Numbered from the stretch's first letter, positions 37,956 to 47,816 are shown. The stretch is DNA of 64,000 bases from Pseudomonadota bacterium (GCA_947455195.1 CANGMI010000005.1:62001-126000), one strand, 5' to 3'. The notes: generated by a model not told the origin, from the sequence alone. Translations and numbers: made by a program.

Positions 37956-38912
37956 TCAGGCAGCAGCGCCCGGGTGCTCGACCTCGCGCAGCACCCGGGC
38001 CACGACTCGTGCCTCGAGTTGGTTCTCGAGGCAATCGAACGCGATGGTGTCGGGGGTCGAACGCAACCAGGTCAATTGGCGTTTTGCCAGTTGACGGGTG
38101 GCGTAGATGCCACGGTTGCGCAGTTCGTCTGTGCTGATGACGCCTTCGAGATGAAGCCAGGCCTGGCGGTAACCGACGCTGCGCATGGAGGGCAACTCGG
38201 CATGCAGTCGGTGACGTTCCCGAAGGTTTGCCAGTTCCTCGACGAGCCCTTGGGCGAGCATGGCGTCAAACCGGCTTGCAATCCGCTCGTGCAATGCACC
38301 GCGATCCGAAGGCACGAGTGCCATCTGCAGCCAGCGTTCTCCGCGGGGTGCGGCCGGGCGGGTGCGCGCGACGAGTCGCGACATCGGTTCGCCACTCAGG
38401 AGCCATATCTCGAGTGCGCGCTGAATGCGCTGGGCGTCGTTGGGGTCGAGCCGATCGGCAGTTTCCGCATCGATCGCGCGCAGGCGCTCGTGCTGTGCCG
38501 GCCAGCCCGTGTCACGCGCTTCCGCTTCGATTGTTGCCCGTATCGCAGGATCGGCAGCCGGGAGCGATGAGAGTCCTTCACGCAGCGCCTTGAAGTAGAG
38601 CATCGTGCCGCCTGCCAGTACCGGAATGTTGCCTCGGCTGCGCACGGCAGCCAGGGCGGTCTCGGCCTCGGTGGTGAATCGGGCGGCCGACCAGGCGTCT
38701 GTCGGATCGACACGATCGATGAGATGGTGGGGGACGGCACGCTGTTCATCCGGGCTGGGCTTCGCAGTGCCGATGTCCATGCCGCGATAGACCTGAGCCG
38801 AGTCGACGCTGACGATCTCGACGGGCAGGTGTCGTGCCAGTTCGAGCGCGCAACGCGACTTGCCACTGGCAGTCGGCCCCATCAGCGCGATGACGAGGGG
38901 TGCAGCCGACAT
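37956..38912 (-). CDS. miaA: tRNA dimethylallyltransferase
   Basis: This is a 318-residue enzyme that adds a dimethylallyl group to A37 of tRNAs reading codons that start with U. P-loop MGPTASGKSR, SVDSAQVYRGMDIGTAKP, PHHLIDRVDP, VLAGGTMLYFKAL and RSVGYRQAW are all readable. The ATG at 38912 lies four bases after the mutL stop; a GTG immediately upstream (38915) is the alternative. The pair mutL-miaA on one strand is conserved in proteobacteria. Confidence 0.95.
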   Translation of the reverse strand: MSAAPLVIALMGPTASGKSRCALELARHLPVEIVSVDSAQVYRGMDIGTAKPSPDEQRAVPHHLIDRVDPTDAWSAARFTTEAETALAAVRSRGNIPVLAGGTMLYFKALREGLSSLPAADPAIRATIEAEARDTGWPAQHERLRAIDAETADRLDPNDAQRIQRALEIWLLSGEPMSRLVARTRPAAPRGERWLQMALVPSDRGALHERIASRFDAMLAQGLVEELANLRERHRLHAELPSMRSVGYRQAWLHLEGVISTDELRNRGIYATRQLAKRQLTWLRSTPDTIAFDCLENQLEARVVARVLREVEHPGAAA

Positions 38913-38916
38913 CACT

Positions 38917-40866
38917 TTATTGACCGCGCATGAAGAGGCGATCGAGGTCTGCGAGCGAGAGCTGATACCAGGTGGGGCGACCGTGATTGCACTGGCCGGC
39001 GCGCTCGGTTTCTTCCATGTCGCGCAGCAGGGCGTTCATCTCCGATAGGGCAAGTTGTCGATTGGCCCGCACCGCACCATGGCATGCCATGGTGGAGAGC
39101 AGTTCGTGCTGTCGCTCGGCCAGTGCCCGACTTGCGCCGACCTCGCGGACTTCGGCCAGCACGGCTCGGGCGAGCGAAGGCAGGTCACCGTCGGCGATCA
39201 GGGTGGGTACTTCACGTACGGTGATGCTGCGCGGGCCGCCCACGCTCATCTGAAATCCGAGGGCTTCAAGACCTTCGGCGTGTTCTTCGAGCGTGGCGAG
39301 TTCGAGGGGTTCGGCGGTGAAGACTACCGGAATGAGAAGACGCTGGCGACTGATCGTGCGCGATTCGAGCGACTGTTTCAGTCGCTCGTAGACGATGCGT
39401 TCATGGGCGGCATGCATGTCGATCAGAACGAGCCCTTCAGCGTTCTGAGCCAGGATGTAGATGCCATGGAGTTGGGCGAGCGCGTATCCCAGGGGCATTG
39501 CGCTGGCACTCGAGGGCAATGCCGGGCCGGGCGGTGGCACGTAGTCCGCTGCGGCGGGCATGGCCGACCCGACCCCGTCCGAACCGCCTTTGTCCGGTCC
39601 GGCCCAGGCCGGTCCCGTCGTGCCCGATGCCCGGGAGGGGACAGTTTGCTGCCATGAGCGGGTGGACTCACCGGCGCGTGAAAGCATGGCCAGATAGTCA
39701 GCCGGGGCCTGCTGCATGCCCAATGATTGCTGGCGCGCGTGCCAGGGCAGGCCCGACAGGCCGCCTTGTGGTGCGGCGCCCGGGGCGAGTCGGACCGAGG
39801 CAGGCGCGTTCAAACCCTGTGGTTCTCGCGGATCGGCAGATGCTGCACGCAGGTGGGCGCTCGCGCTCGCCGCTTCGCCGGGACGGGCGGCGAGCGCACG
39901 CGACAGGGCATGAAAGACGAACTGGTGCACCGCGCGCGAATCGCGAAAACGGACTTCAATCTTGGCAGGGTGCACATTGACGTCGACGGCGGACGGGTCC
40001 ATGTCCAGATGCAGCACGAAGGCCGGTTGTCGATCGCCATGGAGTACATCGGCGTAGGCCTGCCGGAGAGCGTGCGCGATGACCTTGTCGCGCACGAAGC
40101 GGCCGTTGAGATAGAAGAACTGCCCCGTGCGTGTACTGCGTGCCTCGGTGGGCGATCCGGCAAGCCCGTGCAGTCGGAGCGTGTCGGCCATGACATCGAC
40201 CGGGCGTGCCGAATGGACGAAGGCCTCGCCCAGTACATGGGCCGCACGGCCTGCAGCGTCGGCGCGCGGGTAGTGCGCCGTCACGCGTTCATTGTGCTTG
40301 AGCGAAAAGGCAATCTCGGGGCAGGCGAGGGCGATGCGCTGGAACACTTCGAGGCAGTGCGCGTATTCGGTCGCCTCGGCGCGCAGAAACTTGCGCCGCG
40401 CCGGGGTGTTGAAGTACAGATCGGCGACTTCGACCGTCGTGCCAGGCGGATGCGCCACGGGTTCGCTGGGGCTCGGCGACCCCCCCTCGGCGCGCACTCG
40501 CCAGGCACGACTGGCTTCACGCGCATGCGCCGAGACAGTGACTCGGGCCACCGAGGCAATACTCGCCAGCGCCTCGCCCCGAAAGCCCATGGTCATCACG
40601 CGCTCGAGATCCGCAAGTGATCCGATCTTGCTGGTGGCATGTCGAGCCAGTGCCAGCGGCAGATCCTCCTCGGCGATGCCTCCCCCATCATCGGTAACCC
40701 GGATGAGTTTCACGCCTCCTTCGGCGAGGGCCACGCTGATGGCCTGCGGAGCCGCGTCAATGCTGTTTTCCAGCAACTCCTTCAGCACCGAGGCAGGCCG
40801 CTCGACGACCTCGCCGGCGGCGATCTGGCTGATCAGTTGGTCATCGAGGCGTCGAATCCGTGGCAT
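38917..40866 (-). CDS. mutL: DNA mismatch repair protein MutL
   Basis: This is a 649-residue GHKL ATPase coordinating mismatch repair. The N-terminal part has the ATP-binding motifs KELLENSIDAA, DDGGGIAEEDL, RHATSKI and GFRGEALASI. A Pro/Ser/Gly-rich linker spans about residues 340-450. The C-terminal domain carries DMHAAHERIVYE (483-494), matching the endonuclease motif DQHA(x)2E(x)4E apart from Met for Gln, plus the ACHGAVRAN and CNHGRPTW sites. It is therefore probably a nicking MutL, in line with the absence of MutH outside gammaproteobacteria. Confidence 0.96.
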   Translation of the reverse strand: MPRIRRLDDQLISQIAAGEVVERPASVLKELLENSIDAAPQAISVALAEGGVKLIRVTDDGGGIAEEDLPLALARHATSKIGSLADLERVMTMGFRGEALASIASVARVTVSAHAREASRAWRVRAEGGSPSPSEPVAHPPGTTVEVADLYFNTPARRKFLRAEATEYAHCLEVFQRIALACPEIAFSLKHNERVTAHYPRADAAGRAAHVLGEAFVHSARPVDVMADTLRLHGLAGSPTEARSTRTGQFFYLNGRFVRDKVIAHALRQAYADVLHGDRQPAFVLHLDMDPSAVDVNVHPAKIEVRFRDSRAVHQFVFHALSRALAARPGEAASASAHLRAASADPREPQGLNAPASVRLAPGAAPQGGLSGLPWHARQQSLGMQQAPADYLAMLSRAGESTRSWQQTVPSRASGTTGPAWAGPDKGGSDGVGSAMPAAADYVPPPGPALPSSASAMPLGYALAQLHGIYILAQNAEGLVLIDMHAAHERIVYERLKQSLESRTISRQRLLIPVVFTAEPLELATLEEHAEGLEALGFQMSVGGPRSITVREVPTLIADGDLPSLARAVLAEVREVGASRALAERQHELLSTMACHGAVRANRQLALSEMNALLRDMEETERAGQCNHGRPTWYQLSLADLDRLFMRGQ

Positions 40867-40925
40867 ATGCGATTATAGGCAGGGCCTACCCGGTCGCGTA
40901 ACGCCGATCACGTATGATCGCTCGC

Positions 40926-41579
40926 ATGGACATCCTTGCCTCCCTGCTCGACCTGGTCGTACACCTTGATTCGCATCTGGGCGAGATGGCCCGCGCCTAT
41001 GGCACGTGGGTCTACGCCATCATCTTTCTCATCGTGTTTTGCGAGACCGGACTGGTGATTGCGCCGTTTCTCCCCGGCGACTCACTGCTTTTCGTCGCTG
41101 GCGGCATCTGGGCGGCCAGTGACATGAACGTCCATTCGCTGGCGGTGGTCATCGTGGTAGCCGCCTTCTGCGGTGACAACGTGAACTACGCGGTGGGGCG
41201 TTTCATCGGCCCCCGGGTGCTGCGCGAGGGGGGGCGGCTGCTGAACCAGGCAGCACTCGAGCGCACGCAACTGTTCTACGAACGTCATGGTGGCAAGGCA
41301 GTCATCATTGCGCGGTTCATGCCCTTCGCGCGCACGTTTGCGCCTTTTGTGGCGGGTGTCGGACGCATGCATTACCCACGCTACATCGCGTTCTCGGTAC
41401 TCGCGTCGCTGCTCTGGGTGGGCTCGCTTGTCTATGCAGGGTACTATTTCGGCAACGTGCCGGCGGTAAAAAAGCATTTCTCCCTGCTCATCGTCGGCGT
41501 CATCGCGCTCTCGTTTGCCCCGCTCATCGTCGGGGTATTGAGGCGCCGTCTTGCAGGCAAGACTCGCCAGACCCGCTGA
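40926..41579 (+). CDS. DedA family membrane protein
   Basis: This is a 217-residue membrane protein of the DedA/VTT family. Family signatures: FCETGLVIAPFLPGDSLLF in the first hydrophobic block and RFMPFARTFAPFVAGVGRM in the central re-entrant region, with two further C-terminal helices. Members act as lipid or drug/proton translocators; undecaprenyl-phosphate flipping has been shown for some. The start is ATG 40926 (MDILASLLDL), with 40914 as the alternative. It is divergent from mutL. Confidence 0.92.
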   Translation: MDILASLLDLVVHLDSHLGEMARAYGTWVYAIIFLIVFCETGLVIAPFLPGDSLLFVAGGIWAASDMNVHSLAVVIVVAAFCGDNVNYAVGRFIGPRVLREGGRLLNQAALERTQLFYERHGGKAVIIARFMPFARTFAPFVAGVGRMHYPRYIAFSVLASLLWVGSLVYAGYYFGNVPAVKKHFSLLIVGVIALSFAPLIVGVLRRRLAGKTRQTR

Positions 41580-41586
41580 TTGCTGC

Positions 41587-43173
41587 TCAGTTCGATGCCA
41601 CCGTCTGACGCGCCAGAGGCGGGTTGCGGGCGAAGTACCGCTTGATCCCTGACAGGATCGCGCCTGCCATGCGTACCTGGTAGCTGGCGTCGCCCAGTCG
41701 CTGCTCTTCGGTCGGGTTGGAGATGAAGGCGGTCTCGACCAGAATCGAGGGGACGTCGGGTGATTTCAGAACGGCAAAGCCTGCCTGTTCGACGTAGTTC
41801 TTGTGCAAGCGGTTCACATTGCCCAACTCCGAAAGGACGAGGTTTGCCAGTCGCTTGCTGTCAGCGATCGTGGCGGTCATTGACAGGTCGAGCAGCGTCT
41901 GTGCCAGGTGCGGGTCACGCGTGTCGATGCTCACCCCGCCGATCAGATCGGCATTGTTCTCCTGTCTTGCAAGCCAGCGCGCCGATACGCTGGTGGCGCC
42001 GCGCTCCGACAGGGCGAACACCGATGAGCCCCGTGCGTCCGGTTTGACGAAGGCATCGGCGTGCACCGACACGAAAAGGTCGGCTTGGGCGCGTCGTGCC
42101 TTTTCGACCCGCTCGCGCAGCGGAATGAAGAAGTCGCTGTCCCGGGTAAGCACGGCACGCATCATCGGTTGCTGGTCGATGGCTTCCTTGAGTTTCAGGG
42201 CGATCGCGAGCGTGACTTCCTTCTCGATCGTGCCATGGCGCCCGCGGGCGCCGGGATCTTCGCCACCGTGGCCCGCGTCGACGACTATGACCACGGGCCG
42301 GGCGAGCCAGCCCTTCGGTGCGACAGGGCTGCTGCTGGCGATCGATGCGTTGCGGGAGGATGCCGCAGGTGGCAACTCGGCACGGCCGACTTCGGGTGAT
42401 CGTGGCGCCGTGTTCACCATCTGCCCGGATGGTGCGCCCTGGGCTGGCTTCACCTCGGGGCTGCTCGTGCCCGGCGGTGGTGCCGGGCTGACGCTGGTAT
42501 TGCCCGGCGTGATCGCGGCCGCTGCGCCTGTCGGGGCACCGGCCGCTGCGCCTGGCATTGCCGCCTGAGTCTGGGCCGGCAGCATGCTGGCAGACGAGGT
42601 ATTCGCTTGCCCCTGAGCGCGTGCCTGCTCGCGACGGATGATGTCCTCCAGCGGGTCGGGTGCCCCCTGGGTCGGCATGGCAACGGTATTGGTCACCGGG
42701 TAGACGTCCAGCACCAGCCGGTTCTGATACTGGCCGACTGGCTTCAGGGCGAACGTGGTGGGGCGCGATTGCTCGCGCAGGTCGAGCACCAGTCGGACGA
42801 TGTCAGTCTTGTAGCGCCCGACACGCACGGACTTGATGTGTGGATCCTGCTCGAATGACCGGTTGGCGAACAACGTCCGCAGCGAATCGACGTCGACGTT
42901 GGCCAGGTCAAGCACGACCCGGTTCGGATCGGTGATGAGCGAGATCTGAAATTCGAGCGGTCGTGTCGATTCGATCGTGATGCGGCTGTAGTCGGCCGAT
43001 GGCCAGGTGCGTACCGCCTTGATGACTTCCAGTCTTGGGCCCGGCGTCTCGGGGGCGGCGGGACAGGGTCGCACCAGCACCAGACTCACCACCAGAACGC
43101 CTGCACGCAGCAGACCCCTTGCCAGCGCGGCGCCGGCAGCGGTGCATCGAGACCGCAGGCACTCAGCGCCCAT
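41587..43173 (-). CDS. N-acetylmuramoyl-L-alanine amidase, AmiC type
   Basis: This is a 528-residue periplasmic cell-wall hydrolase. It has a signal peptide (LLRAGVLVVSLVLVRPCPA), then an AMIN domain (about residues 45-160, septum/peptidoglycan targeting). A long Ala/Pro/Ser-rich linker follows (about 170-290). The catalytic Amidase_3 domain starts at VIVVDAGHGGEDPGARG and contains the zinc-site residues and SVHADAF and VETAFISN motifs. It cleaves the amide between muramic acid and the stem peptide during daughter-cell separation. It follows tsaE by 50 bases, as in many proteobacteria. Confidence 0.95.
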   Translation of the reverse strand: MGAECLRSRCTAAGAALARGLLRAGVLVVSLVLVRPCPAAPETPGPRLEVIKAVRTWPSADYSRITIESTRPLEFQISLITDPNRVVLDLANVDVDSLRTLFANRSFEQDPHIKSVRVGRYKTDIVRLVLDLREQSRPTTFALKPVGQYQNRLVLDVYPVTNTVAMPTQGAPDPLEDIIRREQARAQGQANTSSASMLPAQTQAAMPGAAAGAPTGAAAAITPGNTSVSPAPPPGTSSPEVKPAQGAPSGQMVNTAPRSPEVGRAELPPAASSRNASIASSSPVAPKGWLARPVVIVVDAGHGGEDPGARGRHGTIEKEVTLAIALKLKEAIDQQPMMRAVLTRDSDFFIPLRERVEKARRAQADLFVSVHADAFVKPDARGSSVFALSERGATSVSARWLARQENNADLIGGVSIDTRDPHLAQTLLDLSMTATIADSKRLANLVLSELGNVNRLHKNYVEQAGFAVLKSPDVPSILVETAFISNPTEEQRLGDASYQVRMAGAILSGIKRYFARNPPLARQTVASN

Positions 43174-43223
43174 CCACGCGGCCCCCCATGTGCTCGGGCG
43201 CCGTGCGCGCGGCCTGCATGCGC

Positions 43224-43733
43224 TCAGACGCCATCCACGGAGCCCTCAGGTCTCCAGACCGCGTCGGCCGAGAGCAACCGAAGCGTTTCGAGGCATCGCC
43301 CGCCAGCAGCGGTGTCTGCCTTGATGCAGGCATCACGCCCGCTGCCGCGCGGCACCAGGCTGATGTCCAGGTCGGCCGGCGGCAGGAGGTCGGCGGCCTT
43401 CTCGGGCCACTCGACAGCACACACGCTGGTTGGGCCGAAGTAGTCGCCAAAGCCGTTGTCGTGCCATTCCGATTCGTCACGAAAACGGTACAGGTCGAAG
43501 TGGTTGAAGGTCATGTCCGGCAGGGCGTAGGGCTCGACCAGACTGTAACTCGGGCTCTTGACCGCACCGGCATGTCCAAGCGCGCGCAGCAGACCGCGTA
43601 CCAGCGTCGTCTTGCCCGCACCAAGGTCACCGTGAAGCACGATATGGAGCCCCGGCATGATGCTGCGGGCGAGCCTTGCACCCAGCGCGAGCGTCGCAGC
43701 CTCATCGTTCAGGTGTATGGTCAGGGGGGTCAT
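43224..43733 (-). CDS. tsaE: tRNA threonylcarbamoyladenosine biosynthesis ATPase TsaE
   Basis: This is a 169-residue P-loop ATPase of the t6A37 pathway that works with TsaB and TsaD. Walker A is GDLGAGKTTLVRGLL, followed by KSPSYSLVEPY, the HFDLYR motif and VEWPEKA. It is divergent from queG with only 20 bases between starts, so both tRNA modification genes share one promoter region. amiC lies downstream. Confidence 0.95.
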   Translation of the reverse strand: MTPLTIHLNDEAATLALGARLARSIMPGLHIVLHGDLGAGKTTLVRGLLRALGHAGAVKSPSYSLVEPYALPDMTFNHFDLYRFRDESEWHDNGFGDYFGPTSVCAVEWPEKAADLLPPADLDISLVPRGSGRDACIKADTAAGGRCLETLRLLSADAVWRPEGSVDGV

Positions 43734-43753
43734 CGATCGAGTCCGTCAAGCTG

Positions 43754-44974
43754 ATGCCGGGAATGTCACGGGTTCCAGTGCCAGAAGTGCATTCTCCCCC
43801 AGAGCCTGCCGCCTGTCCCCCCGATCTGCCGCAGCAGATCCGCGACTGGGCGCGCGAGCTGGGGTTTCAGGCGGTGGGTTTCGCCAATGTGGATGTTGCC
43901 GCAGCCGCGCCGGGGCTGCGCGCCTGGCTCGCGGCTGGGTTCCACGGCGAGATGGACTACATGGCACGCCATGAAGCCCTGCGGGCAGATCCGACCCGGC
44001 TGCTGCCGGGCACGGTCAGTGTCATCAGCGCTCGCATGAACTATCTGGCCACGCCGATCGAGCAGGCGCGCGGCATGCTCGGGGAAGGCCTTGCGGGCCT
44101 GGTCGATGCTCGCGGCGGCCTCGAGATCCCCCCCGCGGCCGGTGGTGAGGGAGGCCTCGGCGCGCAGGTCGGCAGCGCCACCGCGCCGGCCTACGTCGCC
44201 CGTTACGCGATGGGCCGCGACTATCACCGTGTCGTACGGGGTCGCCTTGCAACCCTCGCGCGACGCATTGGCGATGCGCTGGGTCCGTGTGGCGCGCGCG
44301 CCTTTACCGACTCGGCCCCCGTTCTCGAAGTCGAACTTGCGCGCAAGGCGGGTCTGGGCTGGCGGGGCAAGCACACCCTGCTCCTGTCGCGCGATGCCGG
44401 TTCGTTCTTCTTTCTGGGCGAGATCTTCGTCGACCGGATACTGCCGGCCGATCGCCCTGCAACCGGGCACTGCGGCAGTTGCACGCGCTGTATCGACGCC
44501 TGCCCGACGGGTGCCATCGTCGCACCCTATCGGCTGGATGCGCGTCGGTGCATCTCCTATCTGACCATCGAGTTGAAGGGGGCGATTCCGATCGAGTTTC
44601 GCGAGCAGATCGGCAATCGGGTCTATGGTTGCGATGACTGCCAGCTCGTGTGTCCGTGGAACACCTTCGCGCGCACAGCGGTCGACCCGGACATGGCGGT
44701 GCGACACGGCCTTGATCGGGCAAGTCTCCTCGAGCTCTTCGCATGGACGTCCGAACAATTCGAGGCTCGACTGGCTGGCTCAGCCATCCGTCGCATCGGC
44801 TACGAGCGCTGGTTGCGCAATCTGGCCGTGGGTCTTGGCAACGCAGCGCCTTCCCGCCAGGTGCAGGCTGCGCTCCAGGCGCGTGTCGACCATCCGTCTG
44901 CGCTGGTGCGCGAACACGTACGCTGGGCACTCGAGCGCCAGGCGGCGCGTACGCGGGCTCAGGCGCGAACCTGA
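43754..44974 (+). CDS. queG: Epoxyqueuosine reductase QueG
   Basis: This is a 406-residue cobalamin- and iron-sulfur-dependent enzyme for the last step of queuosine synthesis in tRNA. Two [4Fe-4S] motifs are evident: GHCGSCTRCIDACPTGA (around residues 236-252) and YGCDDCQLVCPWN (around 293-305). The C-terminus has HEAT-like helices (VREHVRWALER). A proline-rich N-terminus precedes LPQQIRDWARELGF; start ATG 43754 or 43763. An insert near residues 120-145 (GGLEIPPAAGGEGGLG) lengthens it. The end overlaps the convergent NiCoT gene by 16 bases. Confidence 0.94.
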   Translation: MPGMSRVPVPEVHSPPEPAACPPDLPQQIRDWARELGFQAVGFANVDVAAAAPGLRAWLAAGFHGEMDYMARHEALRADPTRLLPGTVSVISARMNYLATPIEQARGMLGEGLAGLVDARGGLEIPPAAGGEGGLGAQVGSATAPAYVARYAMGRDYHRVVRGRLATLARRIGDALGPCGARAFTDSAPVLEVELARKAGLGWRGKHTLLLSRDAGSFFFLGEIFVDRILPADRPATGHCGSCTRCIDACPTGAIVAPYRLDARRCISYLTIELKGAIPIEFREQIGNRVYGCDDCQLVCPWNTFARTAVDPDMAVRHGLDRASLLELFAWTSEQFEARLAGSAIRRIGYERWLRNLAVGLGNAAPSRQVQAALQARVDHPSALVREHVRWALERQAARTRAQART

Positions 44975-45732
44975 GCCGCACGCCGCGCGAGGCGCAGCGC
45001 GATCAGGAAACTCGCGCCGACCAGCAGCGTGGCCGCAATGCCCAACGAGAGTGACCGCTCGTCGAGCCAGGCATCAATGGCGGGCATCAGGATGCGGGCG
45101 AGTGCAACACCGGCGACCACAAGGCTCAGCGCCGATACCGCCACCCCCATCACCCGCGAGGCAAGGAGGGCACGCCGGTCGGCACGCTGCAGCAGGTGGG
45201 CGACCCACAGTCCCTGTACCCCATCGGTGATCAGCATGCCGGCGATGAAGAGGACCGCGAGCGTGAGGGCGTACTGCCACCCCCCCATGCCGGCGCCGAG
45301 GAAGGCAAAGAGCATCACCTGGCTGACGGTATCGAATGACAGGGCGAACAGACTGCCCGCCAGCATGACCACCGCAGTACTGGGTTGGCCGAGGCGACCG
45401 CGCATCCAGTGCGTCTTCAGGCCCACCAGTTGCACCATCTGATCGGCGGGCGTTCGCAAGACGGCCACGAGGTTCAATGCCCCCAGCGTGAAGAGCGCGG
45501 CGATCGAGATGCCGGTGCCTGCCGGCCCGAGCCAGGTCGGTGCCACCCATCGGCTCGATGCCATGCTCACGGCCAATGCGATTCCGATCACGACCAACCC
45601 GTGGCCGATCGAGAAGAGGGCGCCGCAACCGCGAGCGAGGCGGGGTCGGGTCGGCCCTGCCAGTCGGGTGAACGCGTCGATGGCGGCCAGATGGTCGGCG
45701 TCGAACCCGTGACGTGCCCCCAGCGCCAGCAC
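44959..45732 (-). CDS. Nickel/cobalt transporter, NiCoT (HoxN/NixA) family
   Basis: This is at least 257 residues of an inner-membrane Ni2+/Co2+ permease. The hallmark helix-2 motif RHGFDADHLAAID is present; later ALFSIGHGLVV, FTLGALNLVAV and SLFALSFDTVSQV match the family. About seven hydrophobic helices are visible. The GTG at 45732 falls inside the first helix. In the same frame the sequence continues upstream as (I)DVLTASSDWLTLALLVLALG to an ATC at 45780-45778, with AGGAAG nine bases before it. The true start may be that ATC; see findings. Cobalt uptake would suit the cobalamin-dependent QueG next door. Confidence 0.85.
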   Translation of the reverse strand: MLALGARHGFDADHLAAIDAFTRLAGPTRPRLARGCGALFSIGHGLVVIGIALAVSMASSRWVAPTWLGPAGTGISIAALFTLGALNLVAVLRTPADQMVQLVGLKTHWMRGRLGQPSTAVVMLAGSLFALSFDTVSQVMLFAFLGAGMGGWQYALTLAVLFIAGMLITDGVQGLWVAHLLQRADRRALLASRVMGVAVSALSLVVAGVALARILMPAIDAWLDERSLSLGIAATLLVGASFLIALRLARRAAQVRA

Positions 45733-45832
45733 GAGGAGCGCCAGCGTGAGCCAATCGCTGCTTGCGGTCAGGACGTCGATGGCGAGGGTCTTCCTGCGTT
45801 GTGGTCAGTCGGTCGGATGCACTCGGGCTAGC

Positions 45833-47713
45833 TCAGTCGGTCGACTCGAGGGCCTGCTGGCAATCGAACCAGTCGGTCTCGGCTTTTTCGATGGCCTGCT
45901 GCAGCATGGTCGAGCGCTCGAGCGTGCTTTGAAGGGTTTCCCTGGCAGACGGCTGGTAGAGCGTGCTGTCGGCGAGCCGTTCGTCGACCTGGCTGCGCTC
46001 GCGCGTGAGGTCGGCCAGGCGCGCCTCGATCCTGGCGAGGCGATCGACCAGGCTGCGCCGACCCCGTTGGTTGCGGATTCGCTGTTCGGCCTCGGCGCGT
46101 CGCTCGGCCCGACGAGCAGCCCCTCCCGGCTCGTTCGACGCGCTGCGGCTTGCCACGACTTCGGCTCGATAGTCATCGAGGTCGCCGTCGAACACACGGG
46201 CGACGCCATGGCCCACCACGATGAGATCTTCGGCCGTCGTGCGCAGCAGGTGCCGGTCGTGCGACACCAGGACGACCGCTCCCTCGAACCCTTGCAGCGC
46301 CATCGTCAGCGCCTCTCGCGTGTCCATGTCGAGGTGGTTGGTCGGTTCGTCGAGCAACAGCAGGTTGGGGCGCAGCCAGATCAGCGTGGCAAGCACCAGG
46401 CGGGATTGCTCGCCGCCTGACATCGTGCCCACCTTCTGGAATGCTGCGTCACCGCCAAAGCCGAACTGGCCCAGATGGTCGCGCAACGCCTGTTCGCGGG
46501 CGGTCGGAGCGGCCCGTTGCAGATGTTCGAGCGGTGCGTCGTCGGGTCGCAGCTGTTCCAGCTGGTGTTGGGCAAAGTAGCCGATCGCCAGATTGCGACC
46601 TTCGCGGCGCTCGCCCGACAATGGTTCCAGCAGGCCTGCGAGCAGCTTGATCAGCGTGGTCTTGCCGGCGCCGTTGGCACCGATGAGACCGATCCGCGAG
46701 CCTGCGCCAATCGTGAGATCGACGCCCCGAAGAACCGGCGCATCGCCATAGCCCGCCGTCACCGATTCGAGCGTGATGGCAGGGTCGGGCGCGGCGCCCG
46801 CTTCGCGAAATTCGAACTGGATGGCATCGGCCACATGAGCCGGAGCGATGAGCTCCATGCGCGCAAGCGCCTTCATCCGGCTCTGTGCCTGGCGCGCCTT
46901 GGTGGCCTGGGCGCGAAACCGGTCGATGAAGGATTGCAGGCGCGCCACTTCGCGTCCCTGGCGCGCCGCGAGTGACTGATCACGCGCAAACCGCTCGGCG
47001 CGGGCGCGCTCGTAGCTGGTGAAGTCACCGCTGTGCAGGACGAGGCTCGTATTCTCGAACGACACGATGGAACTGGCCACCGCATCGAGAAACTCGCGGT
47101 CGTGCGAGATGGTGAGGAGCGTGCCCGGGTAGTTCGCCAGCCACTGTTCGAGCCAGACAATCGCGTCGATGTCCAGGTGGTTGGTGGGCTCATCGAGAAG
47201 CAGCAGGTCGGAGCGGCGCATGAGTGCTTGCGCGAGATTCAACCGCATCCGCCAGCCGCCCGAGAATTCGCGGACCGCACGCTCATGCTCCTCGGCACTG
47301 AACCCGAGGCCCGAGAGCAGTGTCCCGGCGCGTGCGCGTGCCGAATACCCGTCGAGAGCGGCAAACTGCTCGTGCGCGAGGGCGATCTCCTCGCCGGAAC
47401 CGGAACCGTCGGCCGCGGCCATGGCGGCCTCGGCGCGGCGCAGTTCGGGATCGCCATCGATCACGTAGTCGATGGCTGGCCGGTCCACCGCGGGTGTCTC
47501 CTGGGCCACATGCGCAATCGACCATCCGGCTGGCATTTCGATGTCGCCACGGTCGGGCAACAGTTCGCCGCGCAATGCGGCAAACAGACTCGATTTGCCG
47601 GAGCCATTGGCCCCGACGATGCCCGCGCGGGCACGCGGCGGGAGCATGAGGCTCGCGCCCTCCAGCAGCACGCGGGTGCCGCGCGCAAGGCGCAAGGATC
47701 GGAAGGTGATCAC
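45833..47713 (-). CDS. ABC-F family ATP-binding protein (YheS-like)
   Basis: This is a 626-residue soluble protein with two ABC ATPase domains and no membrane part. Domain 1: [40 protein letters not shown]. Domain 2: [41 protein letters not shown] linker of about 80 residues ([20 protein letters not shown]) lies between them, and a Lys/Arg/Glu-rich coiled-coil tail follows. ABC-F proteins act on the ribosome, relieving stalling. It starts with GTG 47713 without a ribosome site, and a TATAAT on the minus strand (47727-47722) lies so close that a leaderless mRNA is possible. Confidence 0.93.
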   Translation of the reverse strand: MITFRSLRLARGTRVLLEGASLMLPPRARAGIVGANGSGKSSLFAALRGELLPDRGDIEMPAGWSIAHVAQETPAVDRPAIDYVIDGDPELRRAEAAMAAADGSGSGEEIALAHEQFAALDGYSARARAGTLLSGLGFSAEEHERAVREFSGGWRMRLNLAQALMRRSDLLLLDEPTNHLDIDAIVWLEQWLANYPGTLLTISHDREFLDAVASSIVSFENTSLVLHSGDFTSYERARAERFARDQSLAARQGREVARLQSFIDRFRAQATKARQAQSRMKALARMELIAPAHVADAIQFEFREAGAAPDPAITLESVTAGYGDAPVLRGVDLTIGAGSRIGLIGANGAGKTTLIKLLAGLLEPLSGERREGRNLAIGYFAQHQLEQLRPDDAPLEHLQRAAPTAREQALRDHLGQFGFGGDAAFQKVGTMSGGEQSRLVLATLIWLRPNLLLLDEPTNHLDMDTREALTMALQGFEGAVVLVSHDRHLLRTTAEDLIVVGHGVARVFDGDLDDYRAEVVASRSASNEPGGAARRAERRAEAEQRIRNQRGRRSLVDRLARIEARLADLTRERSQVDERLADSTLYQPSARETLQSTLERSTMLQQAIEKAETDWFDCQQALESTD

Positions 47714-47816
47714 GGGGACGGATTATATCGCCGGCCCCGCTCTGCCACGGCGGCTTGTCGCCGGAACAAAGGGATATACTCGCAAGGTTGCGCCGGCCGA
47801 ACGGCCCGTCAGGCGC

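Noticed and set aside
45824-45850. tRNA-like D-arm string GGCTAGCTCAGTCGGT
   Set aside because: It is the C-terminal coding end of the ABC-F gene on the minus strand (codons for Ser-Thr-Asp-stop). No acceptor stem, anticodon arm or T-loop (GTTCRA) can be drawn around it.
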